Assembly (NCBI GenBank): GCA_034429215.1
Contig: DAOUGI010000022.1
Span: 35,074-99,073, forward strand
From: JAFGOG01 sp034429215
Lineage (GTDB): Bacteria > Chloroflexota > Anaerolineae > JAAYZQ01
Length of the DNA: 64,000 nucleotides
Reading direction: 5' to 3'
The notes below the pieces were generated by a model. That model saw only the letters and a list, made by a program, of their open reading frames with translations. It was not told the origin of the DNA and ran no database searches. The position numbers and the translations under genes are program-made. This document shows, piece after piece, positions 33,958-41,877 of this stretch (position 1 is its first letter; the number at the start of each line of letters is the position of its first letter).

Positions 33958-35292
33958 CTAGCGCGCAAGGTTGCTATGACCATCCGGCGGCGGGCCGGCG
34001 GCGGATTCATCCGCAGCCTGGTATCGGAAAAGCGTTGAAACGCATTCACCGGTATGCGATTGGTATGCAAGCCGTAGAAAGTCCAGGACCTTTTGTTGGT
34101 AGAGGTCGGGGTAGGTCCAGGCCGACCAGGCGTGGCCCGAGTCGTTGATCCAGAGGAATTTGGGCTCGCCGGCCGCGCCGTAGAGGCGCTGGGCGTGGTC
34201 GACGTGCACCAGAATGTCGGCGGTGCCGTGGATGACCAAGACCGGGACGTGCACGCGCCGGATCACTTTGACGGGGTCGGGCACGCCGGGCACCAACCAG
34301 CGGGGTGAAAGCCGGTAGCCCTTGGCATAGTCCACGTTCTTCCACTCGGCAAAGAGGCTGTCCAGGACCAGGGCATCCAGGCGGTCGTCGATGGCGGCGG
34401 TGTTGACCAGCGCGGCCCCGCCCAGGCTCTGCCCCAGCGCCACTACCTTATCGCCGACGCCTTCGGCATCCAGCCAGTCGAGCGCGGCCCGGACGTCGAG
34501 CACCTCCTCGCGGCCGACGGTAGTGGGGCGCTTGTCGCTCTGGCCATGGCCGCGAAAGTCAAAGGCCATGACGTTGTAGCCGGCCTCGTGAAGCCAGGGG
34601 ATCAATCGCAGCAGGGTCCACTTGCTGTCCTGCAATCCGTGGGCCAGAAGCATGGTAGGCGCATTGGATGTGGAAGCAGGGACGTACCAGGCGGCGAGGC
34701 GCAGGCCATCGGCCGTGGAGAGAGTGACGTCGCGATAGTCGAGGCCGGCATCGCCTGGGGTGAGCCAGGGCGGGAACTCGGGCGTCTGCCCACCGCCGGA
34801 CGGGTTGTAGGTGTAGTTGATGCGGTCCAGGGTGCGGTTGATGGTGCGCCACACCGAGGAGTAGGGCCGGCGGAACAGGTCGCTGGCGGCGATGGGGATG
34901 GCGGCCAGGAGCAGCACAAAGAGAACGGCAAGGATGAAGAGGATGTACGGCACCATGGCCCTCCTCAGAGATTGGCTCTGCGCCGTGCGGGCATGCCGGT
35001 AGAGGCGGGCGCGAGCCATCGAGACAAAGAAGGCGACGAAAACAAACAGCCCCAAACCGGCGGTGGTATAGGGGATCCGCTCGATGTAGCGGGCGGCGAT
35101 CAGGCCGGCGACAAAGAGGATCAGCAGCCAGACCAGAGCGGCTGCCAGGGAGCGGAGATCCTTCGGGCGCCAGGCGCCCTCAAGATGCTGTTCTTGGGAT
35201 AATCGCTGCCGAGCATCCAACCAGGTGGTGACCGGCGTGACTATTAGTGCATGGAGAAACAGGGCAAGCACAATCCAGGGGTTGTCCGGCAC
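33958..35292 (-). CDS. membrane-anchored alpha/beta hydrolase
   Basis: 444 residues from GTG at 35292 with AGGAGG 5 nt upstream. The first ~170 residues hold four hydrophobic segments. The remainder is a serine hydrolase: MLLAHGLQDSKW, FDFRGHGQSDKRP, nucleophile elbow ALGQSLGGAAL, acid in VIHGTADILVHVDHA and His in NDSGHAW. This fold covers esterases, lipases and peptidases of the BAAT/dienelactone-hydrolase type. The hydrolase domain may face either side of the membrane. It lies upstream of the two small UGA-containing genes, 103 nt away, which may be cotranscribed. Confidence 0.82.
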   Translation of the reverse strand: MPDNPWIVLALFLHALIVTPVTTWLDARQRLSQEQHLEGAWRPKDLRSLAAALVWLLILFVAGLIAARYIERIPYTTAGLGLFVFVAFFVSMARARLYRHARTAQSQSLRRAMVPYILFILAVLFVLLLAAIPIAASDLFRRPYSSVWRTINRTLDRINYTYNPSGGGQTPEFPPWLTPGDAGLDYRDVTLSTADGLRLAAWYVPASTSNAPTMLLAHGLQDSKWTLLRLIPWLHEAGYNVMAFDFRGHGQSDKRPTTVGREEVLDVRAALDWLDAEGVGDKVVALGQSLGGAALVNTAAIDDRLDALVLDSLFAEWKNVDYAKGYRLSPRWLVPGVPDPVKVIRRVHVPVLVIHGTADILVHVDHAQRLYGAAGEPKFLWINDSGHAWSAWTYPDLYQQKVLDFLRLAYQSHTGECVSTLFRYQAADESAAGPPPDGHSNLAR

Positions 35293-35332
35293 GCATTCCT
35301 CCTGCCGCGATGATAGGATCGATCGTCGAAGC

Positions 35333-35773
35333 TCAACGGCACACCTCGTCTGCTTTCGCCGCAACGCTTTGTGGAGCAACGCAGCTCTTGGATATGCAAG
35401 CTACGCTCCCGGCATGTTGCTCGTCGCGAAATACGACGGTGAAACCGGCTGTAGCGAGCTCGGCTTCCAAGGCAGTGGACCGTAAATGTCGCCGATAGGG
35501 CAGGTACCACCGCCCCGCAATGCACGTGGCGTCGGGATACTCGCGCCGATACCCTTCGAGAAAGCAAGCACCGGGTCCTGTCCCACAGCCATACTCGAAA
35601 GCTGTCGGAACAGGCGCCGAAAAGGTGAGGCGCGGCAGCACAGTCTCAAGGAAGGCACGTGAACAAAAGTTGTCGAATCCTTCCTGCCCGTGGATCTCTG
35701 CCCACGCGGTCTTGCCTTCCGCCTTGATGCGCTCGTACCCCTCCAGATGTTCTGGATAGTAGTATCGCAACAA
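35333..35773 (-). pseudogene. SAM-dependent methyltransferase remnant with internal deletion
   Basis: The start of a class I methyltransferase is visible (WAEIHGQEGFDNFCSRAFLE, then SAM motif I FEYGCGTGPGACFLEGYRRE), but the frame then passes straight to what looks like the C-terminal end of the family (RWYLPYRRHLRSTALEAELA, GFTVVFRDEQHAG). About 80-100 residues holding motifs II-IV seem to be missing. The final ~20 residues read into unrelated sequence. A promoter (TTTGAT-17-TATAAT, minus, 35816-35844) is still present. It is likely inactive. Confidence 0.6.
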
Positions 35774-35856
35774 GATCCCGAACCTCCACCTGAGTGCAGT
35801 TTGCTGAACCCCGGCATTATACCTCAATTAGCGAAACGATCAAAGCCGGTTGCTTG

Positions 35857-35885
35857 TTTGTATCTACCAACTTTTGGGGTATAAT
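35857..35885 (+). promoter_or_regulatory. promoter of the peptide-type ABC importer
   Basis: TTTGTA (35857-35862), 17-bp spacer, TATAAT (35880-35885). The leader holds the AGTTG...ATTTGCAGATTTTC motif (35908-35930) also seen at 22727-22748. Confidence 0.5.
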
Positions 35886-35953
35886 GCCCCAGTCAAGACA
35901 TTTGCGCAGTTGCCCTATTTGCAGATTTTCAGGAAGGGAGACAACCATCAACC

Positions 35954-37654
35954 ATGAGCAACCCTGATAGAGGATCACGCCCGCAGTCAGGCAAGGCCCC
36001 CGTGGTGGTCATCGTGCTGCTGGCGCTCACCGCGGTGTGCGTGGTGGGGGCGCTGGGCTACTTTGCCTGGCAAGCGCTGACGCCAGAGCCGACAGCCCTG
36101 CCAAGCCCTGTCATGGTCCAGGCGACGGCCGCGCCCGCGGTCGCCCAGGGCGGCAAGCTGGTGTACGGGCTGACGCTGGCGCCGTCGAACATCGATCCAC
36201 ACGCCGGCGCGTCGTCGGAGCTTGGCATCCCGCTGACAAGTGTGTACGATACGCTGATTTACCAGAAGGTGGACGGCAGTTTCGTGGCGGGCCTGGCCGA
36301 GCGATGGGAGGTGTCGGGGGACGGGCTGGTGTACACCTTCTACCTGCGCCACGACGTCAAGTTCCACGACGGGACGCCGTTCGACGCTCAGGCGGTGCAG
36401 TTTAACCTGGACAGGATCGCCAATCCCGAGACCAAGTCGCAAAAGGCAAAGGGCATGCTGGGCCCGTACGACCACACCGAGGTGGCGGACCCATACACGG
36501 CCAAGGTTTACCTCCAGCAAGCTTATGCGCCGTTTCTGGACTCGATGAGCCAGGTCTATGTGGGCATGGCCTCGCCGGCTGCCGTGCAGCAGTGGGGCGC
36601 CGACTATCAACTGCACCAGGTGGGCACCGGCCCGTTCATGTTCAAAGAGTATGTGCCGCAGGATCACCTGACGCTGGTGCGCAACCCCGATTACAACTGG
36701 GCACCCGACATCTACAGCCACGACGGCCCGGCCTACCTGGAAGAGATCGAGTTTCGCTTCTTTGTCGACGCGGCGGTCCGCGCCCTGGCGCTAGAGTCGG
36801 GCGAGGCCGACGTGATGGGCGAGATGCCGCCCCAGGACGCCGCCCGCCTGGAAACCAACCCCAAGTTCACGCTGTACCGGGCGCCGGTCCCCGGCCATCC
36901 GCTGCAGTTTTTCCTGAACACGTCCAAAGCTCCGACCGATGACCTGCGCATCCGCCAGGCGCTGTTGTACGCCACCGACCGCGAGTCCATCGTCCAGACG
37001 ATCTTTATGGGCTATTCTCCCCAGGCCTACGGGCCGCTGGCGGCCGTCACGATGGGTTATGACCCGGCCGTCGAAGAGATGTACGCCTACGACCCGGCCC
37101 AGGCCGAGGCGCTGCTGACCGAGGCCGGCTGGACCGACTCGGACGGCGACGGCATCCGCGACAAAGAGGGCCAGCCGCTGACCCTGCAAGTCTATGCCCA
37201 GACGTGGGGCTATCTCAAAGAGGTAGCGGAGATGCTGCAGGCTCAGCTCAAGGAGGTGGGTATCGATCTACAGGTGCAGGTCGTCGCCTATCCTGCTGCG
37301 GTGGAAGCGGCCAAGAACAACGAGCACCACCTGGCGGCCATGGTCTTTTCCGGGAGCGATCCGAGCATCCTCAACTCGACCTACCTGTCGGCCAATGCCG
37401 ACGGCGGGTTTAACTGGTCCAAGCTACGCGACCCGGAACTGGACCGGATTCTCACCGAAGCCAAGGGTGCGACCGACCTCACTCAACGGGCCAACCTGTA
37501 TATGCAAGCACAAGAACGGATCATGGACCTGGCGCTGGTGCTGCCCATCCGTGATTATGTCAATTTAAATGTCGCCAGCGCCAAGGTCAAGGGCCTGCAA
37601 TACGACCGCCGGGCCTGGTTCCCCTGGCTGTACGACGTCCATTTGGAACAGTGA
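35954..37654 (+). CDS. ABC importer substrate-binding protein (SBP family 5)
   Basis: 566 residues. One N-terminal membrane anchor (VVVIVLLALTAVCVVGALGY) without a lipobox Cys is followed by a Pro/Thr-rich spacer. The mature part is a family 5 peptide/nickel-type binding protein: GGKLVYGLTLAPSNIDPHAG, VYDTLIYQKVDGSFVAGLAE, YTFYLRHDVKFHDGTPFDA and QFFLNTSKAPTDDLRIRQAL. It captures oligopeptides or similar solutes outside the cell and delivers them to the permeases that follow. It overlaps the first permease by 4 nt (GTGA). No ATPase gene follows, so a shared ATPase from elsewhere is needed. Confidence 0.9.
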   Translation: MSNPDRGSRPQSGKAPVVVIVLLALTAVCVVGALGYFAWQALTPEPTALPSPVMVQATAAPAVAQGGKLVYGLTLAPSNIDPHAGASSELGIPLTSVYDTLIYQKVDGSFVAGLAERWEVSGDGLVYTFYLRHDVKFHDGTPFDAQAVQFNLDRIANPETKSQKAKGMLGPYDHTEVADPYTAKVYLQQAYAPFLDSMSQVYVGMASPAAVQQWGADYQLHQVGTGPFMFKEYVPQDHLTLVRNPDYNWAPDIYSHDGPAYLEEIEFRFFVDAAVRALALESGEADVMGEMPPQDAARLETNPKFTLYRAPVPGHPLQFFLNTSKAPTDDLRIRQALLYATDRESIVQTIFMGYSPQAYGPLAAVTMGYDPAVEEMYAYDPAQAEALLTEAGWTDSDGDGIRDKEGQPLTLQVYAQTWGYLKEVAEMLQAQLKEVGIDLQVQVVAYPAAVEAAKNNEHHLAAMVFSGSDPSILNSTYLSANADGGFNWSKLRDPELDRILTEAKGATDLTQRANLYMQAQERIMDLALVLPIRDYVNLNVASAKVKGLQYDRRAWFPWLYDVHLEQ

Positions 37655-38577
37655 CACTACGCTACATCGGACAGCGACTGGCGGTGGCGATCACCGTGCT
37701 GTGGGGGGTCGCCACCCTGGTTTTCGTGATCCTCCGCCTGCTGCCCGGCGATCCGGCCGCGCTGATGCTGTCCGAAGCAGGCGCATCGGCCGAAGCGATC
37801 GCCCAACTGCGGGTTGAGCTGGGTCTCGACAAGCCGTTGATCGTACAATACGGCCAATACCTGCTGAACCTGGCCCAGGGCAACCTGGGCACCTCCCTGT
37901 TTGCCCACCGCCCGGTCGCGACGGTCATCGCCGAGCAGCTGCCCAGCACTATCGGGCTGGCGCTGGCGGCCATGCTGATCGCCGCGATCCTGGGCGCCAC
38001 GTTGGGAATAGTAGCAGCGGTCAAGGCCGGCACCTGGATCGACAGCGCGGCGACGGCCCTGGCGGTCACCGGCGTGTCGGTGCCGATCTTTTGGTCAGGC
38101 CTGCTGCTGATCTGGCTTTTCAGCCTGCGCCTGGGCTGGCTGCCGGCGACGGGTCAGGGGGGGATCGATCACCTAGTCCTGCCGGCCCTGGTCCTTGGGC
38201 TGGCTTCGTCAGGGTCGATCGCCCGGCTGGTGCGCGCCAGCCTGCTGGAGGTGCTGGACCAGGATTTCATCCGCACGGCACGGGCCAAGGGGCTGCGCGA
38301 GGGGATGGTGCTGACCCGCCACGCCCTGAAGAACGCCCTCATTCCGGTGGTGACGATCGCAGGCCTCCAGTTCGGCTTTTTGCTGGGCGGGACGGTGGTG
38401 ACCGAGACGGTTTTTTCCCGGCAGGGGATCGGCCGGCTGCTGGTCAACTCGATTCTGTGGAAAGACCTCCCGGTAGTGCAGGGGGTGGTGCTGCTGGCCG
38501 GGCTGGTCTATACCATGGTCAACGTGGCCGTGGACGTAGCCTACGGCTTTTTAGATCCTCGCATCCGCTATGACTAG
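37651..38577 (+). CDS. ABC importer permease, DppB type
   Basis: 308 residues with six membrane spans. RYIGQRLAVAITVLWGVATL at the N terminus, the periplasmic LPGDPAALML and the EAA loop RTARAKGLREGMVLTRHALK are characteristic of DppB/OppB permeases. It forms the heterodimeric channel with the next gene. Confidence 0.9.
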   Translation: MTLRYIGQRLAVAITVLWGVATLVFVILRLLPGDPAALMLSEAGASAEAIAQLRVELGLDKPLIVQYGQYLLNLAQGNLGTSLFAHRPVATVIAEQLPSTIGLALAAMLIAAILGATLGIVAAVKAGTWIDSAATALAVTGVSVPIFWSGLLLIWLFSLRLGWLPATGQGGIDHLVLPALVLGLASSGSIARLVRASLLEVLDQDFIRTARAKGLREGMVLTRHALKNALIPVVTIAGLQFGFLLGGTVVTETVFSRQGIGRLLVNSILWKDLPVVQGVVLLAGLVYTMVNVAVDVAYGFLDPRIRYD

Positions 38578-39448
38578 GCGCTACCCGATCCCGACCCGCC
38601 GGACCGTGCCCCGGCACGTGTATGTGCCGCCGCCTCGCCGGGTCAGGACCAACGTCGCCGCGCTTGCCGCCCTGACCTGCCTGCTTTTGCTGGTGGCGGC
38701 GGCGGTGGCCGCGCCGCTGCTGACCCCGTACGATCCACTCCAGATGTCGCCCGGCGAGCAGTTCCTGTCGCCCAGCACCAAACACCCACTGGGCACCGAC
38801 CTGTTTGGGCGGGACGTGGCGGCCCGGATCCTGTATGGAGGGCGGATCTCGCTGGGGATCGGCCTGGTGGCGGTGCTGTTCGCTGCGGTGCCCGGCACCG
38901 CATTGGGGCTGATCGCCGGCTACTATGGACGCTGGCCCGACCGGCTGATCGGGTGGCTGGTGGACGTGATGCTGTCCTTCCCAAGCATCCTGCTGGCGCT
39001 GGTGATCGTCGCGGCCCTGGGCCCCGGCACCGCCAACGTGGTTGTGGCGGTGGGCATTGCCGGCATTCCGACCTATACCCGGCTGGTGCGCGGCCAGGTC
39101 CTGACTGCCAGGCGGCAGCTGTACATCCGGGCGGCGGTCACCGTGGGGGCCAGCGACCTGCGCATCCTGCTGCGGCACATCTTGCCCAACGTCTTTGGCC
39201 CGATCGTGGTCCTGGCCACGCTAGATGTCGGGTGGGCTATCCTGAACGCCTCGGCATTGAGCTTTTTGGGGCTCGGCGCCCAGCCGCCCATGGCCGAGTG
39301 GGGCGCGATGCTGAACGAAGGGCGCGGCTACCTGCGCGGCGCGCCGTGGGTGACGTTTGCGCCCGGCCTGGCGATCGCCCTGGCCGTGCTGGCGGTCAAC
39401 CTGGTGGGGGATTATTTGCGGGACGCGATCGATCCGCGGCGGCGGTAG
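38570..39448 (+). CDS. ABC importer permease, DppC type
   Basis: 292 residues. After a basic N terminus and first span, the DppC/OppC hallmark HPLGTDLFGRDVAARILYGG is followed by the EAA loop RAAVTVGASDLRILLRHILP and a C-terminal LSFLGLGAQPPMAEWGAML. It overlaps the DppB-type gene by 8 nt. The operon ends here; the dppD/dppF ATPases usually found next are missing from the window. Confidence 0.9.
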   Translation: MTRRYPIPTRRTVPRHVYVPPPRRVRTNVAALAALTCLLLLVAAAVAAPLLTPYDPLQMSPGEQFLSPSTKHPLGTDLFGRDVAARILYGGRISLGIGLVAVLFAAVPGTALGLIAGYYGRWPDRLIGWLVDVMLSFPSILLALVIVAALGPGTANVVVAVGIAGIPTYTRLVRGQVLTARRQLYIRAAVTVGASDLRILLRHILPNVFGPIVVLATLDVGWAILNASALSFLGLGAQPPMAEWGAMLNEGRGYLRGAPWVTFAPGLAIALAVLAVNLVGDYLRDAIDPRRR

Positions 39449-39451
39449 CCC

Positions 39452-39465
39452 CCTTGCGCGCAAGG
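39452..39465. terminator. short palindrome between converging genes
   Basis: CCTTGCGCGCAAGG lies between the permease stop and the stop of the minus-strand metallophosphatase-like gene. It may terminate one or both transcripts, but the stem is short. Confidence 0.35.
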
Positions 39466-40518
39466 CTATTTGTACTTGTCCAGCAGGGCCTGCATGGCCG
39501 GATCGTCGGCGATCGTCTTGTCGATCCAGGGTGAGCTCCAGGACTCACCGGTGAGGGAGCCATCGCTGCCAAGGGTAACATTCAACACACCGACCCGCCG
39601 GCCAGAATGGCCTGCCGTAGCCAGGTCGGCGACGATTACCAGGGTATTGGTGTCGGGCACCCGCACCGACTGGGTAGGCGACCCACTGGGCAGAGCACAA
39701 ACGACCAGGTCGATGTCAGGCACTGCCCGGGCCAGAGCCAGCGCAGAGTTGTAGTCGAGGTTGGTAAGGACGATAATTGTACCGGTCCTTTGACGAACCT
39801 CGAACAGGAAGCGATTTACAGCCTGTTGTGGATCAAGCACCTGGAAGCCGGCAGGCGCAGCAGCTTCCACTCGCGTCAAGCCGATGATCCCCACCGACTG
39901 CCCGCCGACCTTCAGGATAGCGTAGGGCTCGGTCACGAGCTGCTCCGTACCGGCCAGCACGACATTGGCCGACAGGATGGGGAAGGCTGCCTCGCCTATC
40001 CGCTGGCGGAGGAGGTCCACACCCAGCGACAGCTCCTTGGGGCCCAGGGCCATGGCATCATAGCCCATCAGGCTCATGCCGGCGACGATCACCTCGCCCC
40101 TTGTCGCCGTCCCCAGCTTGCCGCTGCCCACCAGGGCATCGCCCGTATCGAGCAACAGGAGATTGTCGGCCTTGATGCGCTGTTCACTGATGAAGGTAGC
40201 TCTCCGGCGGAACCCGCCGGTCGGGCTGTTCCCTCAGCCACAGGGCTCGGTCTCTCCCCAATTGTCGTTGGTGTGCAGCACGGTCAACCGGACGGGCGCC
40301 GCGGTCGGGGCCGGAGTCGGGGTCGGTTCCAAGGTAGGCACCTGGGTAGGCGCTAAAGTGGGTGCGACGGTCGGGGATGCCAGCGGCGACTGAAGAACCG
40401 ATTGGGCCACGGTCGAGGGCGGCAACCCCGCGCCAGGCGTGGCGGTATCGCAGCCGGCCAGGAGCAGGCTCAGGACCAGCAACGCGGCGATCCACCATTT
40501 TGAGCGATTCGCAGACAT
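39466..40518 (-). CDS. 5'-nucleotidase/metallophosphatase-like lipoprotein, selenoprotein candidate
   Basis: Reading through one UGA (40234-40236) gives 350 residues in one frame. It has a lipoprotein signal (ALLVLSLLLAGC), a Pro/Thr spacer, then LTVLHTNDNWGETEPCG-U95-GNSPTGGFRRRATFI, LLLLDTGDALVGS, GYDAMALGPKELSLG and a long C-terminal part. The pattern matches UshA-type metallophosphatases of the EPCGC...GGxxRRA group, with U in the position of the second Cys. A perfect 7-bp hairpin follows. Canonical metal ligands are partly altered (NDNW for NDxH, GPKE for GNHE), so hydrolase activity is doubtful and a redox or metal-binding role is possible. Downstream of the surface protein at 40621. 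Confidence 0.8.
40204..40220 (-). promoter_or_regulatory. bSECIS-like hairpin of the metallophosphatase-like gene
   Basis: CCGGCGG-GUU-CCGCCGG: perfect 7-bp stem with a GUU triloop; the loop lies 20 nt after the UGA. This is a textbook fit to the bacterial SECIS pattern (G first in a small apical loop). Confidence 0.75.
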
Positions 40519-40546
40519 GGGCTCCTTCTTTCGAAAATTATCTGAT

Positions 40547-40583
40547 CAGGTGCGTTGCACCTTCTGTTGGTGCAACGCACCTG
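40547..40583. repeat. REP-like hairpin, perfect 15-bp stem
   Basis: CAGGTGCGTTGCACC pairs with GGTGCAACGCACCTG around TTCTGTT. Same family as 27284-27365. It lies between two minus-strand genes (40621-41676 and 39466-40518), where it could attenuate transcription. Confidence 0.65.
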
Positions 40584-40620
40584 GATGCGATCAAATGCAC
40601 CGCATGAACGGAAAGCGCAC

Positions 40621-41676
40621 CTAGGACACTTGACGGCCTTTGGAGCCGCGCAGCCACAGTACGGCGGCGGCGGCGACTACCAGGCAGGCAAGGGCCACCG
40701 CTGCGCCGGCAACGATCAGCCACAGCTTGCCCGAGCCGGTGTCCTGCTCGCGCTCCGGCAGCAAGAGAGGGGCATCCTCGACGTTGGACAATTGGAAAGA
40801 CCGCGCCACCTGCACGGCGATCGGGGTGGGCGTCGAGGTTGGCGTAGATGTAGCCGTCGGCGGGATCGGGGTAGAGGTCGGCGTCGAGGTCGGCGAAGGT
40901 GTGTCGGTTGGGACAGGCGTATCGGTTGGCGGCTCTGGCGTGGGCGTGTCGGTCGGAGCCGTGGTAGCAGTGGCCGGGACGGGCGTGCTGGTCGGCGGCC
41001 GGCGGGTGGGTGCCGCGGTGGGCGGGGGTGTGTTGGTGGCAGCAGGCTGGCTGGTATCGGGCCACAGGCCGACGGCATCCAAAAAGATCTCGTCGAGGCC
41101 AGAGCTGGTAGGGCGATTCACCCAGAGAAAAACGGTCATGTTGGGGCCCGATGCCCTGGCCGAAACGGTCAGATCAGGCCACTTGTCGGCGCCATATTCG
41201 ATCCGGCTCCAGACCACGGAAGGGGCCTGAGGGTCGGTGCCCCCGGCCGGATCGAGGCCCAGCCGGCGCTGCATGTTGTCACACACCGCGCCGTTGCAGG
41301 CGGCCGCCGCCCAGCCGATGTCGGTCTGATAGACCACCCCAGGCGTTACCGGCACTACCTGGTAGATCCCGGCTATGTAGGGCACGCCGTCTGTTACGAA
41401 CCACAGCGACGGCGCCCCCCAATAGGTATCCTCCGCCTGCCTAAAGTCAGGGGATCCTGACAGGACAAAATACCACCACCCCGTCGGGACGCGAAGCGTT
41501 TTGCCGCCCCACGACTGTTCGGTGAAGGTGTCAAAGCCACAGTTGAATGCCACCTGGCCTGGTTCCTGGCAAGGATTCCGCGCCCCAGCCCAAGCATCGG
41601 CGCCGGTCAGGGTTGCGGTCACAATGAGGGCGACGATCACAATCCCGATCGCGCGCGCTGTTTTGCTCTCTGTTGT
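40621..41676 (-). CDS. surface-anchored protein with Thr/Pro stalk
   Basis: 351 residues from GTG at 41676, the first fitting start after the promoter. Signal-type helix (GIVIVALIVTATLTGADAWA), then a ~170-residue beta-sandwich domain (FNCGFDTFTEQSWGG ... GIYQVVPVTPGVVYQT ... GLDEIFLDAVGLWPD) related to the duplicated domain of the protein at 57.6 kb. Then a ~90-residue stalk of TPTSTPTP repeats and a C-terminal membrane span (LWLIVAGAAVALACLVVAAAAVLWL) with a basic tail. This is the layout of a wall-spanning ligand-binding protein. Ligand unknown; carbohydrate is a guess from the fold. Confidence 0.7.
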   Translation of the reverse strand, partial: TTESKTARAIGIVIVALIVTATLTGADAWAGARNPCQEPGQVAFNCGFDTFTEQSWGGKTLRVPTGWWYFVLSGSPDFRQAEDTYWGAPSLWFVTDGVPYIAGIYQVVPVTPGVVYQTDIGWAAAACNGAVCDNMQRRLGLDPAGGTDPQAPSVVWSRIEYGADKWPDLTVSARASGPNMTVFLWVNRPTSSGLDEIFLDAVGLWPDTSQPAATNTPPPTAAPTRRPPTSTPVPATATTAPTDTPTPEPPTDTPVPTDTPSPTSTPTSTPIPPTATSTPTSTPTPIAVQVARSFQLSNVEDAPLLLPEREQDTGSGKLWLIVAGAAVALACLVVAAAAVLWLRGSKGRQVS

Positions 41677-41715
41677 CACAATGCGTCCATGTCGTTTCGG
41701 TCTTGAAATCGCCGT

Positions 41716-41744
41716 AGTATAGTCCAGGCCGGGCGAATTGTCAA
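41716..41744 (-). promoter_or_regulatory. promoter of the surface protein / metallophosphatase-like pair
   Basis: Perfect TTGACA (41739-41744) and TATACT (41716-41721) on the minus strand, 17-bp spacer. Confidence 0.7.
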
Positions 41745-41754
41745 TGTCCAACCG

Positions 41755-41783
41755 TTGCTTATCCGGCGGTGTTGTGGTATACT
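41755..41783 (+). promoter_or_regulatory. promoter of the FGGY kinase-RLP operon
   Basis: TTGCTT (41755-41760), 17-bp spacer, TATACT (41778-41783), divergent from the promoter at 41716-41744. The leader is about 88 nt. Confidence 0.6.
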
Positions 41784-41877
41784 GGGGTCGTCTCGTGGTC
41801 GCCTGTCCTGCGGAGTATCGCTTCCTTTGCGGTGACCAGACGATCCAGGGAAGGTTGAGCAGGAAGGCAGGGTAGCC

